A stretch of DNA of 64,000 bases from Kluyveromyces lactis (Eukaryota; Ascomycota; Saccharomycetes; Saccharomycetales; Saccharomycetaceae): NCBI RefSeq assembly GCF_000002515.2, contig NC_006042.1:1178001-1242000 (forward strand). Direction: 5' to 3'. The position numbers were made by a program, and so were the translations under genes. This document shows, in pieces, positions 1 to 9,525 of the stretch. The notes under the pieces were generated by a model. That model was not told where the DNA came from. It did no database searches and was given only the letters and a program-made list of their open reading frames with translations. Every line of letters starts with the position of its first letter. The stretch's first letter is position 1.

Positions 1-1224
1 GGTGAAGTGTTGTTGGAACAAGCTTACGGTGGTATGCGTGGTATCAAGGGTCTTGTTTGGGAAGGTTCCGTTTTGGACCCAGAAGAAGGTATTAGATTCA
101 GAGGTCGTACCATTCCAGATATCCAAAAGGAATTGCCAAAGGCAGCCGATGGTGAAGAACCATTGCCAGAAGCTATCTTTTGGTTGCTTTTGACCGGTGA
201 AGTTCCAACTGAAACTCAAGTTAAGGCTTTGTCAGCAGATTTGGCTTCTAGATCTGAGTTGCCAGCTCATGTTGAGTCTCTATTGGATAACTTACCAAAG
301 GATTTGCATCCAATGGCTCAATTCTCGATGGCAGTTACTGCATTGGAATCAGAATCCAAATTTGCCAAGGCTTACGCTCAAGGTGTTTCTAAGAAGGATT
401 ACTGGAACTATACTTTTGAAGATTCTTTGGATCTATTGGGTAAGTTGCCAGTTATCGCCTCCAAGATTTACCGTAACGTTTTCAAAGACGGTAAGATCAC
501 TTCCATTGATCAAAACGCCGATTACGGTAAGAACTTGGCCCATCTATTGGGTTACCAAAACAAAGAGTTTGTCGACTTGATGAGATTGTACTTGACCATC
601 CATTCTGACCATGAAGGTGGTAACGTTTCAGCTCACACTACCCATTTGGTTGGTTCTGCATTGTCCTCTCCATATTTATCCTTGTCCGCTGGTTTGAACG
701 GGTTGGCTGGTCCATTGCACGGACGTGCAAACCAAGAAGTCTTGGAATGGTTGTTCAAGTTGAGAGAGGAAGTTAAGGGAGATTACTCTCCAGCTACCAT
801 CGAGAAATACTTGTGGGATACTTTAAACTCTGGTCGTGTTGTTCCAGGTTATGGTCACGCCGTCTTGAGAAAGACTGATCCACGTTACACTGCTCAACGT
901 GAATTCGCTTTGAAACATTTCCCAGATTACGAATTGTTCAAATTGGTTTCTACCATCTACGAAGTCGCTCCAAAAGTCTTGACCAAGCACGGTAAGACCA
1001 AGAACCCATGGCCAAATGTGGACTCCCACTCTGGTGTCCTATTGCAATACTACGGTTTGACTGAAGCTTCATTCTACACAGTTCTATTCGGTGTTGCTAG
1101 AGCTTTCGGTGTCTTGCCTCAATTGATCATCGACAGAGCCGTTGGTCAACCAATCGAAAGACCAAAGTCCTTCTCCACCGAAAAGTACATCGAACTAGTT
1201 CAATCCATCAACGCTAAGAAATAG
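1..1224 (+). CDS. CIT1: citrate synthase, mitochondrial type (5' end outside window)
   Basis: Citrate synthase condenses acetyl-CoA and oxaloacetate in the TCA cycle. The reading frame is open from base 1, so the N-terminus and any mitochondrial targeting peptide lie outside the window. The 407 visible codons read as the citrate synthase fold. The three catalytic positions are present: His in GPLHGRANQ (codon at 718-720), His in [14 protein letters not shown] (856-858) and Asp in NVDSHSG (1021-1023). The C-terminus is SINAKK, not SKL, so it has no peroxisomal PTS1 and fits Cit1 rather than Cit2. In a pre-duplication yeast this should be the common ancestor form of CIT1 and CIT2. Adjacency to YCP4 matches the S. 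cerevisiae CIT2-YCP4 pair. Codon use is strongly biased (GGT, TTG, AAG, CCA), as in highly expressed yeast genes. Confidence 0.95.
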   Translation, partial: GEVLLEQAYGGMRGIKGLVWEGSVLDPEEGIRFRGRTIPDIQKELPKAADGEEPLPEAIFWLLLTGEVPTETQVKALSADLASRSELPAHVESLLDNLPKDLHPMAQFSMAVTALESESKFAKAYAQGVSKKDYWNYTFEDSLDLLGKLPVIASKIYRNVFKDGKITSIDQNADYGKNLAHLLGYQNKEFVDLMRLYLTIHSDHEGGNVSAHTTHLVGSALSSPYLSLSAGLNGLAGPLHGRANQEVLEWLFKLREEVKGDYSPATIEKYLWDTLNSGRVVPGYGHAVLRKTDPRYTAQREFALKHFPDYELFKLVSTIYEVAPKVLTKHGKTKNPWPNVDSHSGVLLQYYGLTEASFYTVLFGVARAFGVLPQLIIDRAVGQPIERPKSFSTEKYIELVQSINAKK

Positions 1225-1358
1225 ATTGTCCGCCCGACTTAATGAGATTATGATTTCATCTTCAACAGAATAAACAGAAACAAAAAAACCCACATATAAA
1301 AAACATTCACAACTTACACACTCACAATCAACCTCACCCTCACAATCACAATCACAAT

Positions 1359-1401
<43 letters not shown>

Positions 1402-2048
1402 ACACACACACTCACCTTTATATTTCTGATCATTTTTCTATTTTTACATACCAAATTTTAACTTAAACTTATATTAAATGCGTATCTCACTCAATTCCTG
1501 TCTCTCTCTACTTAGTAAGCGTTACTAGTAAATCAGTAAGTATTATACAGTTTATAGGGACTCATGATATGACAAATTGTGACCCAAGCAAGAAAAGGAT
1601 CCCCCGCCATATGTGATTACATACACCATTGGTGGTCTTGAACTTAGCCTTACAAATTGTTTGATAATGATACTCTACAAAGATGACAAAAAGAAGACTA
1701 ATAAAATGAATAAGTTTGTTTTTTTTCCTTTTGGGTAAAGAACTGAGGAAATGCACAGAAACAGCCGAACCTTTTTCTTTGTTGTCTTTTTTTTTTTTTA
1801 ACGGCCATTCGAGCCATTGAAATTTTATGTTTAGAATTAAAGGATGTTTTTTAAGCAAAAGGATAAATAAAGGAACATTGACCCTTCGATAGCACTAGCT
1901 TTCTTGAGATTTGTTTAACAGTAGCCTTTTCTTCTCTGTACCGTGATATTTCATTGTACTTATTAGTTTAGTATACTAAGTCAAGGTTTTTTTTATTTAG
2001 CAAGGCATTACAGTTAATAAAAACTGGAGAATAAGGTAATAGGGGAAA
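1225..2048. other. intergenic: CIT1 3' region and YCP4 promoter
   Basis: No gene is visible. The first 190 bases are the A/C-rich CIT1 3' region with a long CA microsatellite. The remainder is T-rich promoter sequence for YCP4. Short open frames here are low-complexity (one is a CVCV repeat read antisense to the CA tract) and are not credible genes. Confidence 0.7.
1362..1412. repeat. CA/TG dinucleotide microsatellite
   Basis: An (AC)17 run at 1362-1395 is followed after a single TC interruption by a further CA run to about 1410. It is preceded by several CAATCA units. It lies in the 3' region of the citrate synthase gene and is likely length-polymorphic between strains. Confidence 0.95.
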
Positions 2049-2777
2049 ATGGTTAAAGTTGCTATTATTACATATTCGTTATATGGTCATATTGATTCTT
2101 TGGCTGTTAAAGTTAAGGAAGGTGTGGAAAAGGCTGGTGGCCAAGCCGATATCTTTAGAGTGGAAGAGACTTTATCTGAGGAATTGTTAACTACACTTGC
2201 CGCACCAGAAAAGCCAGATTATCCAGTGGCCACGTTGCAAACTTTAGAAGAATATGACGCATTCTTGTTCGGTATTCCAACTAGATACGGAAACGTTCCT
2301 CAACAATGGTCCACTTTCTGGGATACTACAGGTGGGTTGTGGCAAAAGGGCTCTTTGAATGGTAAACCAGCCGGTATCTTTGTTTCTACTGCTTCGCCAG
2401 GTGGTGGACAAGAGACAACGATCAGAAATTCATTGTCTTATTTGGTCCACCACGGTATGATTTTCGTTCCATTGGGTTACAAGAATGCCTTTGCCGAGTT
2501 GTCCAATACTGACGAAGTTCATGGTGGTTCTGCTTGGGGTGCAGGTGTCATTGCCGCAGGCGATGGTTCTAGAACTGCTTCTGACTTGGAATTAAAGGTT
2601 GCTGAAATTCAGGGTCAAACTTTCTATGAAGTCGCTAAGAAGGTCGCCAGAAAGTCTTCTTCTGGTACCGCTACTGCTGACGCAAAGAAGAAAACTGCTG
2701 CAACCGCTGAAAGAAAGTCTGAGAAGCCTGCCGCAGCTGAAAAGAAGAAGAGCGACTCTTGTTGTACTATTATGTAA
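2049..2777 (+). CDS. YCP4: flavodoxin-like protein of the Ycp4/Pst2/Rfs1 family
   Basis: This is a 242-residue protein of the WrbA/flavodoxin-like family, which binds FMN and is linked to quinone reduction and eisosome membrane domains. The N-terminus [13 protein letters not shown] is the FMN phosphate-binding loop, and [11 protein letters not shown] and SPGGGQETT are further family signatures. After about residue 195 a Lys/Ala-rich linker leads to a C-terminus CCTIM. CTIM fits a CaaX prenylation box with an adjacent Cys that could be palmitoylated, matching the CCTVM end of S. cerevisiae Ycp4 and implying membrane anchoring. Length is close to Ycp4 (about 247). Position next to citrate synthase matches YCR004C beside YCR005C. 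The ATG at 2049 gives the complete family N-terminus. Confidence 0.93.
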   Translation: MVKVAIITYSLYGHIDSLAVKVKEGVEKAGGQADIFRVEETLSEELLTTLAAPEKPDYPVATLQTLEEYDAFLFGIPTRYGNVPQQWSTFWDTTGGLWQKGSLNGKPAGIFVSTASPGGGQETTIRNSLSYLVHHGMIFVPLGYKNAFAELSNTDEVHGGSAWGAGVIAAGDGSRTASDLELKVAEIQGQTFYEVAKKVARKSSSGTATADAKKKTAATAERKSEKPAAAEKKKSDSCCTIM

Positions 2778-2908
2778 AAACACTTAATATCCCTTGCCAT
2801 AAAATAAAAGAACACAAACTAATCAATAGGTAATAATATAATATAACGACTATTTTTTTGGTCTTTTATAATCTATATATGCCGAAAGGTATGTATCTCT
2901 TTTGTCAA

Positions 2909-4651
2909 TCATTCATCGAAGGAAAATCCGAATGAAAATCCCTCCGAAGATTCTTTTGTTAGCTGATTCCATGCCTCTGATTCACGAACATTAGCATTAG
3001 ATTGTTCCTTTGACAGCTGTTCTAATTCAATTGATTTCATTTTCACTAAAAACTCGTCTAGTTTGTCACCGTATTTGGATTTCGATATTAATTCAACGAA
3101 AAATTCGTAAATCGGTGGATGTATGTCTTTAGTGTCAAGTACACCGCAGTCTTCGTTGTCAATCTTGTATTTATCGCTGTTCTGTATGAAGCTGTGCAAA
3201 GCATCAAGCCTCTCGTTTTGTGATTGATCGTCTCTCTCCTGTGTATCCAAGAAAACTCTCACAGACTCTACGAAATCTTTCAAGTGGAACCCCGAGATTT
3301 GCGCAGGCTTGTTCTTGAAGAAATTCATCACTTTTGGAACGATTGGTTCAGGTACAAAATTCTCTGTTAATGCAACTGAATCTGTTAAATTTATCACCGA
3401 ATGCCACCATCCTGAGGGCACGTATATACATTCTCCAGGGAAAGTGACACAGATCTGACACCGTCCCTCTTGTGCCAACTTCACTGCATCGTTATAATAT
3501 CCCGAGATAATCCACTCTGCTATACCGACAGGCGATGTAACTTCTTCTTCTTCTTTATCTGTCATCACACCGGGTGGGTTTTCTCCAGGTGGTAACATTA
3601 CCCATAGTTTCATGCCGCTCAAGCCTGTATTCCATGCAGAAGTGTGATTCGGATCCTTATGGAAAGTGGATCCGCTTCTTGCTGGACCGGCAATTAGCCA
3701 TCTGTGATCAGGTCGACATTTGATTCCTTTTTCTTGGAACAATTTGAAGAAATCGTTATGGTAGATGGAAGGTGGAGCATACTCTTTACTCATCAGCTTT
3801 AAGGCAGTGCTATTACAATCGAAAAGGTACAAAGGCGACTCATCTCTATTTTCTCTGAAATAGTAGGAATATAATGAGAGGTCCCATTTCACTGCTTCTT
3901 GGCGGAATATTTCATGGGGATATCTCTCGACTAAATCGTCCAACGTCCATCTTGGCCATCTTGGTTTCCCCTCCGAGGTAATACCATCTTTGTTTTGAAG
4001 AATGAAAGGCTTATTGATAAACTCTTCATGGAAAGTTGCCACATCAAATTCTGTCTCTTGCATTCTAGGTACTCCAAACTCTGTGTTCAGACATGTACCT
4101 AACTCATACGAACTCGTTTCGAATTCAATCACTTTTTTGAAAAGCTCTGTATAATCGATCTGAGAACATTGATATGGTCTATATAAGGTGTCAGAGAACA
4201 GAATATTATGACACTGTATCAATGCTTCTTGGTCTACTTTCAAGATGGTCTTTCTCCACGAGCCCCTCCACCTTGAACATCCAAACGGCGAAATACGCTC
4301 TTGCTCTGGACTTTCCGATTCCAACTTCAAGTACTCCTTGGTATAAATCTTTCTCCATAGTTCCTCATCGTAGGTGTACGCGTAAAGGATCCTAGAACTA
4401 CATCCGAGGTTCTGCAAGTCATTTGGATCATCGATATATGCGAGTATTTCGATTATAAGATCTTCTGGTAGCACTGACAGAGAGCCTAACAGCTTTTTCC
4501 TAAGCTTTCTAGTTTCCTGAGGATCTGCACCCTCTAATAAAGAATTCCCGCTAGGTTTTACCCCTAACGGATGCGTTGGGATGCTGGTAAATACAGGAAT
4601 CCTGTAATTTGGCACCTTTTTCACTTTCTTGAACTGTCGTGTCGTTGTCAT
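2909..4651 (-). CDS. F-box and JmjC-domain oxygenase (no S. cerevisiae orthologue at this locus)
   Basis: The 580-residue product has an F-box at about residues 59-102 (LPEDLIIEILAYIDDP to ELWRKIY) and a JmjC/cupin domain at about 205-455. The Fe(II) triad is intact: His331 and Asp333 in FHKDPNHTSAW, and His417 in PSGWWHSVINL. This domain order is that of fungal and plant F-box/JmjC (JMJD6-like) proteins. Such enzymes are 2-oxoglutarate-dependent hydroxylases or demethylases; the substrate here is unknown. The F-box suggests Skp1 binding. The gene sits between YCP4 and MRPL32, which are direct neighbours in S. cerevisiae (YCR004C, YCR003W), so the gene appears lost there. Its promoter carries PAC and RRPE boxes, hinting at co-expression with ribosome biogenesis. 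Identity as F-box/JmjC is sure; function is not. Confidence 0.88.
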   Translation of the reverse strand: MTTTRQFKKVKKVPNYRIPVFTSIPTHPLGVKPSGNSLLEGADPQETRKLRKKLLGSLSVLPEDLIIEILAYIDDPNDLQNLGCSSRILYAYTYDEELWRKIYTKEYLKLESESPEQERISPFGCSRWRGSWRKTILKVDQEALIQCHNILFSDTLYRPYQCSQIDYTELFKKVIEFETSSYELGTCLNTEFGVPRMQETEFDVATFHEEFINKPFILQNKDGITSEGKPRWPRWTLDDLVERYPHEIFRQEAVKWDLSLYSYYFRENRDESPLYLFDCNSTALKLMSKEYAPPSIYHNDFFKLFQEKGIKCRPDHRWLIAGPARSGSTFHKDPNHTSAWNTGLSGMKLWVMLPPGENPPGVMTDKEEEEVTSPVGIAEWIISGYYNDAVKLAQEGRCQICVTFPGECIYVPSGWWHSVINLTDSVALTENFVPEPIVPKVMNFFKNKPAQISGFHLKDFVESVRVFLDTQERDDQSQNERLDALHSFIQNSDKYKIDNEDCGVLDTKDIHPPIYEFFVELISKSKYGDKLDEFLVKMKSIELEQLSKEQSNANVRESEAWNQLTKESSEGFSFGFSFDE

Positions 4652-4783
4652 ACTGTATGGAAAATTGTCAGCCTTATTGTCAATTTAAAGTGAAACAAAA
4701 CAAAACAACCAATATCAGACCAAACTGTTAAACTGATGCCAGTTTTCAGGTCCTGCTTAATCCTGTATCGTGTATTCGCACCT

Positions 4784-4799
4784 CATCTCATCTCATCGC
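4784..4799 (-). promoter_or_regulatory. PAC box with ATGAG repeats
   Basis: Read on the minus strand it is GCGATGAGATGAGATG followed by more of the repeat. GCGATGAG (4792-4799) is the PAC box bound by Dot6/Tod6 in S. cerevisiae ribosome-biogenesis promoters. It lies about 140 bp upstream of the F-box/JmjC start, the usual distance. Confidence 0.7.
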
Positions 4800-4896
4800 T
4801 ACTTCAAATCTTTTCACTCATGATTTTTTTCTTTTCAATCTGATCTTTTCTCGACTGATTTTCACGCCTTTAGGCCTGGCATCAAGCCTGCTCTAG

Positions 4897-4906
4897 GAAA
4901 ATTTTT
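4897..4906 (-). promoter_or_regulatory. RRPE-like box
   Basis: GAAAATTTTT matches the core of the rRNA-processing element bound by Stb3. It is distal to the PAC box with respect to the F-box/JmjC gene, the standard RRPE-then-PAC order. The motif is simple and could occur by chance in AT-rich DNA. Confidence 0.45.
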
Positions 4907-5129
4907 GTATGTGATTTGATTCTATGTAGAGTTGATTGTGATGAGATAATGAATCTAACTATTACTACAGGAGGTGAATGCTGACACTGAAATAACCTGC
5001 TAAAATCTGGGACGTGTATTCGACATATATATACAAGGTGATGGGGGGATTGAACTTGATAAAAGGTTGTTTTTTTTTAGTCATTTCCGCCGATGTGTTA
5101 TTTTGTACTGGATTCAATGAGAAGAGGGT

Positions 5130-5687
5130 TTAATGTGATCCTTCTTTCTTCTCAGATCTCTCCACTGGCAGAGTTTTCATACGTCTCTCCAAATAAGCAT
5201 CCTTGTCCTTCAGTTTCTTTGTGTATTCAGTTTCTTTTCTACCAGGATACAAGATACGCTTGTCCAATTCAGACAACTCTTGTTCTTGAATAGGCTCCAC
5301 TTGTTCAACGTTAGTGTGAGCCTTCCAGATGTGACGGATTTCACCCACACAATGCATACATAGCGTATGTGCCTTCTTGTAATGCCCACATGAAGGGCAT
5401 TTGTTCAAATGGTTGATCATTTTCAGCTGTTTGTCTCCAGGCGCATATAACTTTTGTCTCTTCTTCTGATGCGACACTTTCTTCTTGGGCACAGCTAGAA
5501 GGATCCCGTTATTCGTAAAGTAATCCGCTTGAGGTGAAGACTTTTCACGTTGGTTTCTTTCAAGCAATTCCAGCAGTTTCTGTGGCAATGCAGTACCAGC
5601 TGCTGGAGTGCTCCAACGAGGCAATATTGATGTCGCTGTTTCCAGCAACACTCTGCTAAAAGATTCCGTTACAGCTCCAAAAGACAT
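5130..5687 (-). CDS. MRPL32: mitochondrial large-subunit ribosomal protein bL32m
   Basis: The 185-residue protein is close in length to S. cerevisiae Mrpl32 (183). The core [17 protein letters not shown]-type region (here [17 protein letters not shown]) is the typical L32 start after maturation. [17 protein letters not shown] is the four-cysteine zinc site. The first 60 or so residues are basic and hydroxylated, as expected for a presequence; in yeast and mammals L32 is matured by the m-AAA protease. It shares a divergent promoter with CDC10, the same order as YCR003W-YCR002C. The ATG at 5687 is the only one giving a presequence of normal length. Confidence 0.95.
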   Translation of the reverse strand: MSFGAVTESFSRVLLETATSILPRWSTPAAGTALPQKLLELLERNQREKSSPQADYFTNNGILLAVPKKKVSHQKKRQKLYAPGDKQLKMINHLNKCPSCGHYKKAHTLCMHCVGEIRHIWKAHTNVEQVEPIQEQELSELDKRILYPGRKETEYTKKLKDKDAYLERRMKTLPVERSEKKEGSH

Positions 5688-6230
5688 CCTCTAATTATTT
5701 TCGCTGCTGGTATGATACTATGATGAAGAGGAGAAAGGATAAGTTCAATCGATAGGGACAGATACTAGTTTCTCTAGGTCGCTCGTCTAACTCTGTTTGA
5801 ACTTCGTCAATTCAAATTGGTATTGACGAATTGGATTATAAGAAAGAATTTTCAACATTACCCTGATTTGGTGATGATCTGTGTCCCTTTTTCGATTTCG
5901 ATGAAAAAGACGAAAAATCACAAAAACTAAAAATGGAACTCGAAACGAAATAAGTGTGTCAACAAAATATAAGTAAGGAATCAGATCTTGTATTCTTTAG
6001 AATAAGTAAGATTGTGATTACTTTTTTTTGACGTTTCTGTGGTTAATTGCTACTCATTGTTTGAATTTTTGTTATTGCGGTTAATTGTTTTTATAACTTA
6101 GAGGTTTTTCATTATTTTAACTTCCAAACACTAAAACACGTAAAGCTTTGATCATTTGGATTTGACTTATATACATCTCTACTACGCGAAAGGAATTATT
6201 AAAGGTAAAATACACGCATAAACAAAAACA
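5688..6230. other. intergenic: divergent MRPL32/CDC10 promoter
   Basis: This AT-rich stretch of about 540 bp lies between divergent genes. I see no RNA gene and no recognisable binding-site cluster. An A-rich leader (AAACAAAAACA) directly precedes the CDC10 ATG. Confidence 0.6.
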
Positions 6231-7244
6231 ATGGCATCTAGTACTGCTGCAGCTGGTATGACTTCTTCTTCTGATGGGTTGGCTTTGGTAAATCCATCTT
6301 CTTATGTTGGGTTTGATTCGATTACTTCACAGATTGAACATCGTTTGTTGAAGAGAGGATTTCAATTCAACGTTATGGTCGTTGGACATTCTGGTCTGGG
6401 TAAGAGTACTTTGATCAACACTTTGTTTGCATCTCACTTGGTTGATTCTTCTACTGGTAAGGACATCACTCAGGAACCAATTAGTAAGACCACCGAGATC
6501 AAGGTTTCAACACATTCTTTATTGGAAGACCGTGTACGTTTGAACGTGAACGTGATTGACACTCCAGGTTTTGGTGACCAGATAAATAACGACAAAGTTT
6601 GGGAACCTATTGTCAAGTACATCAAGGAGCAACACTCTCAATATTTACGTAAAGAGTTGACTGCTCAACGTGAAAGACACATTGTAGACACTCGAGTACA
6701 TGCAGTGTTATATTTCATCCAACCTAACGGTAAGGGTCTAACAGAACTTGACGTTGCTGCTTTGAAGAGATTGACAGAAATCGCTAATGTTATCCCGGTG
6801 ATCGCTAAAGCTGATACTTTGACGTTGAATGAGAGAGCTAACTTCAGAAACATCTTACAAGAAGAATTTAAAAAGTACAATTTCAGAATCTATCCATATG
6901 ATTTAGACGATCTGACCGATGAAGAAGTGGAACTGAATAAAAGTATAAGATCTATTATTCCATTTGCCGTTGTAGGATCTGAAAAGGAGATTACAGTGAA
7001 CGGTGAACTAGTAAGAGGAAGAAAAACTCGTTGGGGTGCCATCAATGTCGAAGACATCAACCAATGTGAGTTCGTATATTTAAGAGAATTTTTGATCAGG
7101 ACACACTTGCAAGATTTGATTGAGACTACAGCTTTGATCCACTACGAAAGTTTCAGATCCAAGCAATTGATTGCTTTGAAGGAGAACGCCAACGCTAGAA
7201 CTTCTGCACACATGTCTCAGACATCAACAACAATGCTGCGTTAA
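6231..7244 (+). CDS. CDC10: septin Cdc10
   Basis: Cdc10 is the central subunit of the septin octamer that forms the bud-neck ring. The 337-residue protein has the septin GTPase core: P-loop GHSGLGKST at residues 52-60, switch II DTPGFGD, and the G4 motif AKAD in IAKADTLTLNERA. The septin-unique element follows (RGRKTRWGAINVED, QCEFVYLREFLIRTHLQDL). It ends soon after, without a long C-terminal coiled coil, as Cdc10 does and unlike Cdc3/Cdc11/Cdc12. Position beside MRPL32 and next to the centromere matches YCR002C at CEN3. Confidence 0.96.
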   Translation: MASSTAAAGMTSSSDGLALVNPSSYVGFDSITSQIEHRLLKRGFQFNVMVVGHSGLGKSTLINTLFASHLVDSSTGKDITQEPISKTTEIKVSTHSLLEDRVRLNVNVIDTPGFGDQINNDKVWEPIVKYIKEQHSQYLRKELTAQRERHIVDTRVHAVLYFIQPNGKGLTELDVAALKRLTEIANVIPVIAKADTLTLNERANFRNILQEEFKKYNFRIYPYDLDDLTDEEVELNKSIRSIIPFAVVGSEKEITVNGELVRGRKTRWGAINVEDINQCEFVYLREFLIRTHLQDLIETTALIHYESFRSKQLIALKENANARTSAHMSQTSTTMLR

Positions 7245-9525
7245 TAGGTGGAAAAAAGAGCCGGGAAGACTTCTAGAAGAAACGGCGTCTTTATTTCAAA
7301 AAAATGTAGCGTTTTACCGGTACGCAAGAGCTGTGCCAATTATTTTTTTTGTGTTCTTCACTGGTTTGAATCCTGCCCTAGTAAAATGTCGCTTCATTTC
7401 CATATATCTTATTGATAATTGGTAATGTCTCTCTATTTCTACTTGTCAAACGTCTCTTAATCTCTTTTTTATATATCACATTCTCTTTTTAGGATTTATA
7501 AACCCCATTAGTTAACTATAATACTACATCACGTATAACCAACTGGTAATTAAAGTCTAAGAAATTGGACGGTGCTGTTGTCCTCCCATTTTTGTACTGA
7601 GCAGATGTATGCGAATAAATTAGTGTAGACAAGCTCCAGAGTAATCTACAATGTATCATCACTGCATATTAGTGTCTACATGAAGACATTCAGTGTTTAA
7701 ATTTTATTCCAGATACTAAAATGTTCTATTTTGTCATATCCTCTGGAATCTTTTTTTTATTGTGCTCTTCTACGACTTCTGAGTAGAATGGAGTCTACAG
7801 ACATTTGGCAGGAGTTTATGGAAGTCCTTAATGTCTTTATTCTGCTTAGAGCGTTTCATATAAAATTCACTATCAATGTATTTTCTGCGCATGGAAAAAC
7901 GAATAATAAAGCATCGGACACCGTCCAAAACTCGATATACGCTTTCAATATTTGTATGATTGGTTTGGGCATGCAAAGATATGGGCCTTTCACAAAGTGA
8001 TATTTTGGTCATCTACTAGTTTTGACAACTTGGGAAAATGTTAAAACTAGGATGCTGATTCAGCCTTTCCAGTGCACATCGATGTTCTCTGAAAATAATA
8101 AATAGAGTTAGCAACTATCCTTGGGGAAAGAACTCCAGTAAAATATTCTGCAGGATGCATTCATGACTCTTGTAATCCATACTAGGTTTAACGAAATATT
8201 TGCTGTTGATCACATTCTAGTAGTGAGTGAATTACAAATTTCTTGTGCGCTGCAATATTCATATAACGAGTAAAATGTCTTGAAGGCAAAGCAAGTTATT
8301 ACACTGCACTAAAGCATAGATCAAACAGTCCACAGATCCGATAACGAATTCCTTTAACGCTCTATCATTTCTAGCCGTCAATTTTCGATAAGTATCAACG
8401 CCCTAGGAAAAAAACCAACGCTGCCAATGGGACATTCCATGGTGGATTTTTGGCTTATGGTTGTTGCGGAACTGTTTACGGCTACACTCCAACACATTCG
8501 CACACTCTCAGTATGTGTTCGTTACTTGATATCTTCGCAACATTCTTACAGTTTACAGTTTACAGTTACTGTCCGCAATCACTTAACTTATACTTCTATG
8601 CCGATCAAGGTAGCACCATTTTCAATGATACATCGAAGAAAACCTCACGCTAGCAGATGATTCGGAAATTAGTTGATCATGAATATCCAGTTCTATGTTA
8701 GTTAGGGTTTTTCGCACTGACCTAGCTACATATGTCGATAATACTTCTCATGAACGACAAATTAATGGAACATAATACTACAAATGGTCCTAAATCAATA
8801 ATAAATAAAGAATAATTTTAATAAAATAATTATAAAATAAAAAAAATATAAAAGTGTGAATGAAACAGATAAGGAATAATTAAACAACACCAAAGTCACA
8901 GATATTAGTAGTCGTCAGGTACTCAATCCAATGTGTTCCTCTTGTACCTTTCTACTGCTTTAGAATTGTTCTTTAGCTAACAATAAAGTGTACTTTATGC
9001 CTTATTATTTATTATGCACGTGACAATAAATAATACATTTTTATAAACTTATAATTTTTATATTTAATTTTTAAAATAACTTTATAATTATCATATTTTA
9101 ATTATATATATTAATTTTTGTTAACTCTAGGTTATTTATAAAATAGAATATTTTTGATTACTACTCTAAAATTTAAATATTAAAGATGTTTTATTGTTCC
9201 GAAAATAAAAATATTAATGAAATATTTTGGAAATTTAATAATATTTTTCTGCTTGATTATATTGATGTTTTTGATAAAGGCGTTTCTATGAATCTGGCGT
9301 TTATAAGGTACATATTGTTTTCTATGATAGAAAGAGCATCCCTTCCACATCTGAGGTTAAATTCTGACCATTTGGATAATCCAACATCAGTAAATTAGCT
9401 TCACGGATAAACGTTAATGCTTTGCATATTCAATACTGTTTTTTTTTTTCTGTATACAAAATATTATCTTCATTTCTATTTACATTTTGAACTTAATAAA
9501 ATAAAACTTAGGATCCTATCTAGGA
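7245..9525. other. pericentromeric intergenic region
   Basis: About 2.3 kb separate the convergent CDC10 and DNM1 3' ends. Open frames up to about 90 codons occur but overlap one another, have no family resemblance, and one covers CDEIII. No tRNA or transposon remnant was seen. 8800-9200 becomes extremely AT-rich around the centromere. Confidence 0.7.
9016..9214 (+). other. CEN: point centromere (CDEI-CDEII-CDEIII), Kluyveromyces-like
   Basis: CDEI is a Cbf1 site, CACGTGAC at 9017-9024. CDEII, about 162 bp (9025-9186), contains only 15 G or C by my count, so it is about 91% A+T. CDEIII begins at 9187 with TGTTTTATTGTTCCGAAAAT followed by AAAAATATT. It has the invariant CCG (9199-9201) and differs from the published K. 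lactis CDEIII mainly by two swapped bases. A CDEII near 160 bp is known from Kluyveromyces and Eremothecium; S. cerevisiae and relatives have about 80 bp. The flanks agree: CDC10 and DNM1 are both centromere-adjacent genes in S. cerevisiae (CEN3, CEN12). It would recruit Cbf1, the CBF3 complex and the Cse4 nucleosome. Confidence 0.92.

Larger units (their letters stand above)
4652..5129. other. intergenic: promoter of the F-box/JmjC gene, 3' side of MRPL32
   Basis: No gene was found. It holds a PAC array and an RRPE box on the minus strand (listed separately). I looked for a box C/D snoRNA because of GTGATGA near 4938 and CTGA near 4981, but the spacing is too short and there is no closing stem. 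Confidence 0.6.

Noticed and set aside
1195-1395. Open frame with CVCVCV repeats on the minus strand
   Set aside because: It is only the CA microsatellite read antisense, overlapping the end of CIT1.
4930-4995. Possible box C/D snoRNA before the F-box/JmjC gene
   Set aside because: Box spacing under 50 nt and no terminal stem; the PAC box is better explained as the promoter of the neighbouring gene.
9186-9398. 70-codon plus-strand open frame at the centromere
   Set aside because: It overlaps CDEIII and the AT-rich flank; composition is that of AT-rich noise and the centromere explains the conserved bases.
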